NCBI GenBank assembly: GCA_946409885.1
Contig: CAMJYF010000027.1
Coordinates: forward strand, 1-10,723
DNA length: 10,723 bases
Direction of reading: 5' to 3'
From: an uncultured Clostridia bacterium
Lineage (GTDB): Bacteria > Bacillota > Clostridia > Oscillospirales > Acutalibacteraceae
The translations under genes and the position numbers were made by a program. Positions 1-5,696 of this stretch are shown in pieces; within the stretch, counting starts at the first letter, position 1, and the number at the start of each line of letters is the position of its first letter. A model generated the notes under the pieces. That model had not been told where the DNA came from. It did no database searches and worked only from the letters and a program-made list of their open reading frames with translations.

Positions 1-626
1 AGGACCGGCTGCGCCAAGAGAACCGGCTGCTGGAATCCACCCGCGGCATCGGCAGGAAGCTGGCGGGCTACGCCATGGCCATCGGGGACGAGACCGAGCT
101 GGAGCCCCGTATCAGCTTTATCCGGCAGGAGTTCTACTGCCCGGTAGACAACCCGGTGCTGACCATCGCCTGCCAGATCGGCATACTGAACGCGGACCAG
201 TACAAACTCCCCTACTCCAGTCAGAACGCCCTGAAGACGGAGCTGAGCTACTATGAGATCGGCTCTCTGCGCGTGCTGATGCTGCCCTGCGAGCTGTTCC
301 CGGAGCTGGCTTACGGGGGGTACCTTTGCGCGGAGGAATCGGCGGAGGGCGAGCCGCCGGAAATCAACCCGCCGACGCTGACGGAGATCGCGGAGGACAG
401 GGACCTGCTGATCTTCGGTCTGGCCAACGACGAGCTGGGGTATGTGATCCCGCCAAACGATTTTCTGCTGAACGAATCGGCTCCCTATCTGGACAGGGCC
501 GTGGACCGGCTGGGCCGGCGGCACTATGAGGAGACCAACTCCCTGGGCCCGGAGACCGCCGGGTACATTGCCGAGGCGCTGGCCAAAATCATGATTTATG
601 TAAAAGCGGCGAAAGCCGAGCAATAA
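1..626 (+). CDS. Neutral ceramidase-like protein, C-terminal part (5' end outside window)
   Basis: The reading frame is open from base 3 to the TAA at 624-626, giving 207 visible residues. The ATG at 75 is internal, because the frame continues upstream without a stop or a ribosome binding site. The protein resembles the C-terminal half of neutral/alkaline non-lysosomal ceramidase-like proteins, which in characterised members are zinc amidases cleaving ceramide. Visible family features are PCELFPELA (about residues 95-103), whose Glu matches the metal-ligand Glu of the family, GLANDELGYV (139-148), whose Tyr matches the metal-ligand Tyr, and HYEETNSLGPETA (174-186). The same blocks recur in order in the next gene (PGELSPEV, GLCNDQIGY), so the two are tandem paralogues. 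The stop is 17 bases before the next start, so they probably share a transcript. The N-terminal half, which would carry the metal-binding histidines and any signal peptide, is not visible. Family assignment is by motif; the substrate is unknown. Confidence 0.72.
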   Translation, partial: DRLRQENRLLESTRGIGRKLAGYAMAIGDETELEPRISFIRQEFYCPVDNPVLTIACQIGILNADQYKLPYSSQNALKTELSYYEIGSLRVLMLPCELFPELAYGGYLCAEESAEGEPPEINPPTLTEIAEDRDLLIFGLANDELGYVIPPNDFLLNESAPYLDRAVDRLGRRHYEETNSLGPETAGYIAEALAKIMIYVKAAKAEQ

Positions 627-627
627 C

Positions 628-633
628 GGAGGA
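628..633 (+). promoter_or_regulatory. Ribosome binding site of the secreted ceramidase-like gene
   Basis: GGAGGA lies 10 bases before the ATG at 644 and directly after the stop of the preceding gene. It fixes the start and places the signal peptide at the very N terminus. Confidence 0.8.
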
Positions 634-643
634 AGAACAGAAA

Positions 644-2263
644 ATGAAACACGCAAAAAAAATCATCGCATTGCTGCTGGCGGCCGTGATGGTGCTCATG
701 GCCTCCGCCGTGCCCGCGCTGGCGGCCTCCAAGCTGGACCCCTCGGAAGGGCCCGCCCAGAAGGCCGAAAGCATCCTGTACCGCATTCTGGACAAACTGA
801 TCGACATTTTAGTAAAGACGCTGAACATGCTGATCCCGGGGCTTAACTGGACGGGCCGCTGGCCCACCGCCAAGAACTACTCGCCCCAGTATTTCTATGA
901 GGGCGAGGCGGCCTTTGACACAGAGGTGCAGCCGGAGGCCCGCTGGAGCGCAGGCTTTTCCACCGCCTCGCTGATCGAGGGGCTGGACATCATGAACGGC
1001 GAATACTATATGGCCGGAACGCTGGAGCCCTTTAACGGCCGCGTTCCCGTGGAGGTCATCGACGATATGGCCGTGTGCGCCTACGCCCTTTCCGACGGGG
1101 TGAGCGGCACCGTGGTGCAGGCCGTGATCGACGGCTACGGCCTGGCCAGGGGCGACGTACTGGAAATCCGCAAGCTGGTGGACGACTTCGCCAAGGCCAA
1201 CGACGTGATCAGCATCAACGTTTCCGTGCTGCATCAGCACTCCTGCATCGACATTCTGGGCATGGGCGCGCCGCTGGTGCCCGCCGTGTTCACCAACCCC
1301 GCCTACTCCCTGCTGAACAAAGATACCGACGACTTTGTGGGCGGCAAGAACCCCTCCTTTATGAAACACCTGTACGAGGTGACGGCGCGGACCATCACCG
1401 AGGCGGTGGAATCCATGACGGAAGGCCAGCTGTATTACGGCTATGCGGACGTTTCCGACTACATCAAGGACAAGCGCGACCCGCAGGTGTTTGACCCCAA
1501 CATGAGCCGTTTCCGCTTTGTGCCGGACGGCGACGCCGATGAGATATGGATCTGCGAGGCGGGCATCCACTGCGTGGGCCTGGGCGCCGGTCCCGACCGC
1601 ATCACCAGCGACTTCCCCTACTACCTGAAGCAGTACATCAAGGAGAACGCCGGGGCGGACGTGGTATATGTGAACGGCGCGGAGCTGGCGCTGACCGCGG
1701 ATTACGCGCTGATTGACGTGGAAGAAACCGAAATCAACACCCGCATGAAGGCCATGGGCGAAACCCTGGGGCAGAAGATCATTGACATTGACAACGACCA
1801 GCCGCTGGATCCGGTGCTGAACATTGCCCATAAGGAAGTGGCCGTGAAGGCCGAAAACCAGATCCTGATCCTGGCGGTCCGCGAGGGCCTGATCAACAGC
1901 GTGGTGGCAAAGGACGGCCTGGGCTTTACCCTGATCACCGAGATCGGCTACATGGAGCTGGGCAACAAGGTGGGCGTGTTCTTCGCCCCCGGCGAGTTGT
2001 CCCCCGAGGTGATCTGGGGCGGGGCCACCACCCCCGACAAGAGCTGGACCGGCGACAGCTGGGACTATGCCCCGCTGGCCGAGACCGCCGGTGTGGAAAC
2101 GGCCCTGTGCTTCGGCCTGTGCAACGACCAGATCGGCTACATCCTGACGGACAACGACGTCCGCTCCATCTTTACGGAGAACGAGGAGATCAACGCCTCC
2201 TCCTATCATTCCGCCTCCACACTGACGGAGAGCTTTGAAAGCCTGCTGGCGGCGGTAAAGTAA
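644..2263 (+). CDS. Secreted neutral ceramidase-like protein with altered active-site residues
   Basis: The gene encodes 539 residues. Residues 1-28 form a clear signal peptide: Lys-rich start, Leu/Ala/Val core and a cleavage site near ALA-A, so the protein is probably exported. Residues 40-64 form an amphipathic Leu/Ile-rich helix that could touch the membrane. The rest resembles neutral/alkaline ceramidases: HQHS (197-200) matches the family THTHSGP zinc site; a GIH segment with His309 and SDFP (322-325) match the block with a conserved His; VVYVNGAE (340-347) matches the strand leading into the nucleophile loop; PGELSPEV (449-456) and GLCNDQIGY (491-499) carry the Glu and Tyr metal ligands. 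Two substitutions stand out. The family GDVSP nucleophile loop is ELALTA here, with Thr351 where Ser is expected. The first zinc His appears to be Ile or Asp (138-141). Activity may therefore differ from ceramide hydrolysis, or be lost. It is a tandem paralogue of the preceding gene and probably co-transcribed with it and with the next two genes. Confidence 0.72.
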   Translation: MKHAKKIIALLLAAVMVLMASAVPALAASKLDPSEGPAQKAESILYRILDKLIDILVKTLNMLIPGLNWTGRWPTAKNYSPQYFYEGEAAFDTEVQPEARWSAGFSTASLIEGLDIMNGEYYMAGTLEPFNGRVPVEVIDDMAVCAYALSDGVSGTVVQAVIDGYGLARGDVLEIRKLVDDFAKANDVISINVSVLHQHSCIDILGMGAPLVPAVFTNPAYSLLNKDTDDFVGGKNPSFMKHLYEVTARTITEAVESMTEGQLYYGYADVSDYIKDKRDPQVFDPNMSRFRFVPDGDADEIWICEAGIHCVGLGAGPDRITSDFPYYLKQYIKENAGADVVYVNGAELALTADYALIDVEETEINTRMKAMGETLGQKIIDIDNDQPLDPVLNIAHKEVAVKAENQILILAVREGLINSVVAKDGLGFTLITEIGYMELGNKVGVFFAPGELSPEVIWGGATTPDKSWTGDSWDYAPLAETAGVETALCFGLCNDQIGYILTDNDVRSIFTENEEINASSYHSASTLTESFESLLAAVK

Positions 2264-2270
2264 TACGGAT

Positions 2271-3446
2271 ATGACGCATCGCTCAAAAAAGCCGGACGAC
2301 CGGTTATCGGAACTGACCATCCGCCTGACGCTGGACGCCCCCGCGGAAACGCTGGGGCTGGCGGACGGGTATCAACGCTTTTTTGACGGCGGCGCGAAAC
2401 AAAAAAAGCACCGCGGCGGCGCGGCGGAGAGCGGGTTTCTGCTTGACTGCCGCGCCGCCGGGGACGCCTGCCTGTGCGAGATCAGGGCCGCGCGCGATTT
2501 GCGGGAATGGGAAAAGATCCCGCCGGCGGATTACTTCCGCTATACGGAAGCGCTGGCGGCAGGGTACCTTCTGCGGCTGCGGCAGCGGCTGAAGACCGAC
2601 CTGCGGCCGCACATCACCGGGGTTGCCGTTGAAACGCCCCTGACCGCCTGCCTGCGCCGCCCGGAAGAAGCGCCGCCAAGCCTGCTGAGACACGCCCGGA
2701 AGCTGTTTCCGGAACGGCAGGACATGCGGGTAACGGCAATCAACGAAAGCGGAAGCGTTCCGGTGCTGACGCTGCAAAAGACAGACGGCTTTACCGCCGC
2801 GTGGTTCCGGCCGGGGCAGTATATACTGCTTGGGCCGCAAAACGGGACCGGCACGGCGGAGCCGTTTTTACTGTGCGCCTCCCCCGCCCTGACGCGGGAG
2901 GGAAAATATGAGGCTGCGCCCCTGCGCCAAGGCGGCCCGGACGGGGCGGACCCCGTTTATACCGTCGGGGAGGAACTGCCGGTATCCGCTCCCCTCGGCG
3001 ATTTTTACTATGACGGGCTGCGCGACCGGCGCGCCGTGATCGGGATCACGGACCGTTACGGCATTGCGGCTTTTCTTTCCATGGCCGCCTCCCTGCGGGA
3101 CGGACTGGAGCAGTTCAGGCTGACGGTGTTGTACTTCTCTGCGGAGGAGGTACAGCCCTTTGCGGAAGAATGGGAATCGATCCGCCGGGAGTGCGGCAGG
3201 GTACGGCTGATCCCGCTGAAAGGAACCGTACCGGAAACGGCGCTGGACGCGGCAGCCCTGCGGCAATGGCTGCCCCACGAGGCGTATTCCGTTTTTCTCT
3301 GCGGCGAGTCCTCCCTCTGCCGCGCAGCCCTGCGGACGCTGGACGTACTGAAGCTGCCCCGGGGCGCCGTGCGCGTCTGCGCCGTTGACCGGCTGCCGGA
3401 AGCAGCGGCGGCGCGGAACGATTCCCCACCCGGTGAAAGAATATGA
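2271..3446 (+). CDS. Degenerate ferredoxin reductase (FNR)-like flavoprotein with unrecognised N-terminal domain
   Basis: The gene encodes 391 residues. The C-terminal part (about 150-375) follows the ferredoxin-NADP reductase fold order: FRPGQY (179-184) as in the FAD-domain strand, EPFLLCASPA (197-206) where the flavin-binding RxYS motif normally sits, PLGDF (241-245), IGITDRYGIAAFLSMA (257-272) where GGxGITPFLSM binds nicotinamide nucleotide, and FLCGE (342-346) where CGP is usual. The Arg and Ser of RxYS, the glycine pair of GGxGITP and the Pro of CGP are all changed, so cofactor binding may be weakened or altered. No C-terminal 2Fe-2S cysteine cluster follows the NAD-like domain, unlike many clostridial relatives. 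Residues 1-145 are charged and match nothing I recognise. The start is 7 bases after the preceding stop with only a weak ribosome binding site, suggesting translational coupling. The stop overlaps the next start by 4 bases. The fold is likely; the reaction and partner are unknown. Confidence 0.62.
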   Translation: MTHRSKKPDDRLSELTIRLTLDAPAETLGLADGYQRFFDGGAKQKKHRGGAAESGFLLDCRAAGDACLCEIRAARDLREWEKIPPADYFRYTEALAAGYLLRLRQRLKTDLRPHITGVAVETPLTACLRRPEEAPPSLLRHARKLFPERQDMRVTAINESGSVPVLTLQKTDGFTAAWFRPGQYILLGPQNGTGTAEPFLLCASPALTREGKYEAAPLRQGGPDGADPVYTVGEELPVSAPLGDFYYDGLRDRRAVIGITDRYGIAAFLSMAASLRDGLEQFRLTVLYFSAEEVQPFAEEWESIRRECGRVRLIPLKGTVPETALDAAALRQWLPHEAYSVFLCGESSLCRAALRTLDVLKLPRGAVRVCAVDRLPEAAAARNDSPPGERI

Positions 3447-4489
3447 AGACAGACAACCCAAAGGTACAACAGAATCCCCCCACACCGGAGACGGAGATCA
3501 CCGTCAATCCCTTTGTGCTCACCTGCGGCGCCTTTACGCCCGGGCAGGCGGACGCGTTTCTGGCGGCCCAGACCGACCCGGTGCGGCGCGCCGTGTGCGA
3601 GGCGGAGCTGGCCTATTACCGGGGCCGGCCGGACCAGTGCGCCGCCATCAGCGGGCGGCTGAAGGAGTTTGACGATCCGCAGGCCGGCGCCGGGGCGCTT
3701 TTGATCGGCATGGTCTGCGCCCTGTCGCTGGGCAACACCGGGCTGATCCTTGATACGCTGCGGCAGGTAAACGCGGCCAAGCCCCTGATGGAAGCGTTGC
3801 CGCAGTTCAAAAAAACGGCGGATTTTTTTCTGCTCTACTTCAATATCCTCACCCACAACCGGGAGGAGATGCGGTTTCCGGAGGTCAGCGTAAAGGCCTT
3901 CGCGGTACCGGAGGAGCTGACGCCCATGGCCATCTACGCCTACGCCCACTACCTGATCGTCTGCGGCGACTACGGCCGCGCCATCGGTCTGGCGGAGGGA
4001 ACGCTGATCCAGATGCGAAACCGGATGCCCGTGGCGGAGATCTACCTGGCCATTATCACCAGCATCGGCTACGTGTTCCGGGGCGAGTGGGGCAAGGCGG
4101 AGTATTACTTCAACTACGCCTGGGAAACGGCCCGGCCGGACGGGATCATCATGCCCTTCGCGGAGCACAAGGGGATGCTTTCCGGCATGACGGAGCGCTG
4201 CCTGCGCCACGCCTGGCCGGAGGAGTGCAGGATCATATCCTCCCTCTTTCACACCTATCACAAAAACTGGGTGAAGGTGCACAATTCTCTGACCGGCGAA
4301 AACGTGACGGACAAGCTGACGGGCATGGAGCTGAACGTGGCAATGCTGGCCAGCAGAGGGCTTTCCAATACGGAGATCGGGGAATTTCTGTCCATCTCCG
4401 TCAACAGCGTCCGCTCCCACCTGCGGAACATCTTCAGCAAGCTGGAGATCACCAACCGCAAGGAGCTGGGAGAGTATGTGATCAAGTAG
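3443..4489 (+). CDS. LuxR-family transcriptional regulator with helical-repeat sensor region
   Basis: The gene encodes 348 residues. Residues 290-345 form a LuxR/GerE helix-turn-helix: LTGMELNVAMLASRGLSNTE, then IGEFLSIS and the recognition helix VNSVRSHLRNIFSKL (320-334), with the usual ITNRKEL ending. Residues 30-280 are helical with TPR-like Ala/Tyr/Gly spacing (for example GDYGRAIGLAEG and GEWGKAEYYFNYAWETA), as in MalT-type and clostridial orphan LuxR regulators, where this region binds a ligand or protein. There is no phospho-acceptor receiver domain and no visible Walker A ATPase motif, so it is neither a classic response regulator nor a complete STAND protein. The ATG overlaps the preceding stop in ATGA, with GGTGA at 3432-3436 as ribosome binding site, which indicates co-translation with the flavoprotein. 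As the last gene of the operon it is a candidate autoregulator; the target DNA and signal cannot be read from the sequence. Confidence 0.85.
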   Translation: MKTDNPKVQQNPPTPETEITVNPFVLTCGAFTPGQADAFLAAQTDPVRRAVCEAELAYYRGRPDQCAAISGRLKEFDDPQAGAGALLIGMVCALSLGNTGLILDTLRQVNAAKPLMEALPQFKKTADFFLLYFNILTHNREEMRFPEVSVKAFAVPEELTPMAIYAYAHYLIVCGDYGRAIGLAEGTLIQMRNRMPVAEIYLAIITSIGYVFRGEWGKAEYYFNYAWETARPDGIIMPFAEHKGMLSGMTERCLRHAWPEECRIISSLFHTYHKNWVKVHNSLTGENVTDKLTGMELNVAMLASRGLSNTEIGEFLSISVNSVRSHLRNIFSKLEITNRKELGEYVIK

Positions 4490-4514
4490 ATTCACGGCCG
4501 GCGGGCAAATTGAA

Positions 4515-4540
4515 GTTTAGCGAGCTGTTGCTCGCTAAAC
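4515..4540. repeat. Perfect 11-bp inverted repeat (hairpin)
   Basis: GTTTAGCGAGC at 4515-4525 is perfectly complementary to GCTCGCTAAAC at 4530-4540 across a TGTT loop. It starts 25 bases after the regulator stop. No T-run follows on the plus strand (next bases AGTCGT), so it is not a standard intrinsic terminator for the plus operon. Read on the minus strand it is followed by TTCAATTT, a weak T tract, so partial termination of leftward transcripts is possible. It may equally be the boundary of the larger repeat element. Confidence 0.75.
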
Positions 4541-4541
4541 A

Positions 4542-4569
4542 GTCGTAAGTCGTGAGTCGCAAGTCGTAA
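4542..4569 (+). repeat. Four-unit heptamer tandem array
   Basis: There are four contiguous 7-base units: GTCGTAA, GTCGTGA, GTCGCAA and again GTCGTAA. They vary only at positions 5 and 6 (T/C, A/G). The array recalls the short heptanucleotide tandem repeats (STRR) known from cyanobacterial intergenic DNA, but the family here is not known to me. Confidence 0.8.
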
Positions 4570-4639
4570 GAAATAGTTGCTTGATCAGAATGGAATTCCC
4601 TTGATTTTCAACGTAATACAGGAACGCCCGAAGGGCTTC

Positions 4640-4667
4640 TTACGACTCACGACTTGCGACTTGCGAC
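4640..4667 (-). repeat. Inverted four-unit heptamer array matching the first array
   Basis: Read on the minus strand this is GTCGCAA, GTCGCAA, GTCGTGA and GTCGTAA: the same three unit types as the array at 4542-4569 in a different order. The two arrays therefore pair imperfectly over about 30 bases. The unit shuffling suggests slippage or unequal exchange within each arm rather than a single fresh inverted duplication. Confidence 0.78.
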
Positions 4668-4684
4668 TCGAGCCAACGGCTCGA
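4668..4684. repeat. Short 7-bp hairpin closing the element
   Basis: TCGAGCC at 4668-4674 pairs with GGCTCGA at 4678-4684 across an AAC loop. It ends 11 bases before the stop codon of the convergent gene. The following bases (CAAATCCCCCTTTA) lack a proper T-run, so it is a poor intrinsic terminator. Confidence 0.6.
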
Positions 4685-4695
4685 CAAATCCCCCT

Positions 4696-5691
4696 TTACT
4701 CTCTCACCCGTCGCCCGATATATTTCAGCGCTTCCACCTGTTCGGGGTCGAAATTGCCGTGGCAGTCCACAAAGATATCCACGGTGATCACGGCACCGGC
4801 CTCGTTGTTTTTACGGATGTAATCGGCGATGTATTCCTTGCTGCGGCGGACGCCGGTGTTGCGCCAGCCCGCGGTGACGTTGCCGTCCCGGTAATCGCCC
4901 ATGGGGATCAGCAGGTGGTTCTGCGCCCCGTCGGTGAACCGGCTTTGGAAAACGTAGGTGAAGTCGTTGTCCTCGCCGCAGGTGAACCCCTCGTTCTCGT
5001 ACCATTTGACGGGCGTATCGTCGCCCGTGGGGCTGACGTAGCTGGCCGTGCCGCTGTTGAAGGCTGCCAGCGCGTCGGCGTTTCCTTTTTTAATGGCTTT
5101 GTCATAGACCGACAGCAGCCCGTTATTGTAGCCCAGGTGGGCGTAACAGCCGTCCACCCACCAGCCCTTGACAAAATCGCCGTAGCGCACGGCGTATTCC
5201 TCCAGCACGGCGGCCCAGTTTGTCACAAATCGACGGTCCACTTTACCGTGGAGGCCCGCCTCGTAGTCCTCGTACAGCCCCATGGCGGGCCCGGCGACCT
5301 TGTCGAAATGCGGGCCGTCGCCGGTGTAGTAGAGATACAGGTCGATATCGTAGGGACGCAGCGCCAGCGCGATATCCTTGATCAGATCGCGGCGGCAGCA
5401 GCCCTCCCCGGGGCCGATGCCGGTGATTCTTTCATATGCTTTGTTGGGGGCGATCATAAAGCGGGTGCCCTGCATCACCGTGATCATGTAGTAGCCGCAG
5501 CCGATCTCGTGGAGGGTCTTCGCCAGCCTGTCCACGTCGAAGGAATCGACCATGTCGTTCCATTCCGCCGCCATCTTCAGGATGGCGTCTTTGTTTTCCG
5601 CCCGGTAATCCGTATAGCCCTTTTCGCTGCCGTACAGATAGTGGTTGAAGATGCCCCATTTTTTCAGCATCATGCGGTCCTGCGCGTTCAT
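4696..5691 (-). CDS. GH29 (alpha-L-fucosidase)-like protein, cytoplasmic
   Basis: The gene encodes 331 residues from the ATG at 5691. That start has AAGGAG 8 bases upstream; the longer frame from 5727 would overlap the preceding gene by 31 bases and lacks a comparable site. The layout matches the barrel of GH29 alpha-L-fucosidases and their uncharacterised relatives: KKWGIFNHYLYG (10-21) parallels KFGIFIHWG; FDVDRLAKTLHEIGCGYYMITV (51-72) parallels the strand where fucosidases read GAKYVVLTAKHHDG; CCRRDLIKDIALALRPYDIDLYLYY covers 98-122; WWVDG (177-181) parallels the WFDG nucleophile motif, with Asp180 as candidate nucleophile; ITVDIFVDCHGNFDPEQ (302-318) parallels the end of the barrel. The HHDG substrate motif is absent (MQGTRF instead), so the sugar may differ from fucose. 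There is no signal peptide. The start is 5 bases after the stop of the upstream hydrolase, so the two are co-transcribed and possibly act on one substrate. Confidence 0.65.
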   Translation of the reverse strand: MNAQDRMMLKKWGIFNHYLYGSEKGYTDYRAENKDAILKMAAEWNDMVDSFDVDRLAKTLHEIGCGYYMITVMQGTRFMIAPNKAYERITGIGPGEGCCRRDLIKDIALALRPYDIDLYLYYTGDGPHFDKVAGPAMGLYEDYEAGLHGKVDRRFVTNWAAVLEEYAVRYGDFVKGWWVDGCYAHLGYNNGLLSVYDKAIKKGNADALAAFNSGTASYVSPTGDDTPVKWYENEGFTCGEDNDFTYVFQSRFTDGAQNHLLIPMGDYRDGNVTAGWRNTGVRRSKEYIADYIRKNNEAGAVITVDIFVDCHGNFDPEQVEALKYIGRRVRE

Positions 5692-5696
5692 AAAAC

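Larger units (their letters stand above)
4515..4684. repeat. Composite structured element: hairpin, heptamer array, AT-rich core, inverted heptamer array, hairpin
   Basis: This element fills most of the 206-base gap between two convergent genes. In order it holds a perfect 11-bp hairpin (4515-4540), four heptamers on the plus strand (4542-4569), a core, four related heptamers in inverted orientation (4640-4667) and a 7-bp hairpin (4668-4684). The part of the core at 4571-4620 is 32 percent GC by count, against clearly GC-rich flanks. The core also carries the palindrome GGAATTCC (4592-4599) and a short GCCC-GAA-GGGC hairpin (4626-4636). The two arrays can pair over 30 bases, 4541-4570 with 4639-4668; most of the differences are G-U pairs in RNA, leaving two mismatches. 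The nested inverted repeats resemble a REP/BIME-like or MITE-like intergenic repeat. No target-site duplication or coding capacity was found. Whether it is dispersed in the genome cannot be told from one copy. Confidence 0.6.

Noticed and set aside
809..2320. Long minus-strand open frame of about 500 codons opposite the ceramidase-like gene
   Set aside because: Composition is His/Gly/Val/Gln-rich as in antisense frames of GC-rich genes, no motif is visible, and the plus-strand gene has a signal peptide, a ribosome binding site and family motifs.
3056..4495. Minus-strand open frame of 479 codons opposite the flavoprotein and regulator genes
   Set aside because: It is antisense to two overlapping genes with recognisable domains; the translation is low-complexity and without motifs.
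4515..4540. Rho-independent terminator of the plus-strand operon
   Set aside because: The stem is perfect but no T-run follows on the plus strand; only a weak T tract exists on the minus side.
4542..4667. Possible CRISPR array
   Set aside because: Units are 7 bases, directly contiguous, with no spacers and inverted in the second arm; no cas genes are nearby.
4577..4822. Small plus-strand frame of 81 codons starting in the repeat element
   Set aside because: It runs through the inverted arrays and then antisense into the GH29-like gene, with no ribosome binding site.
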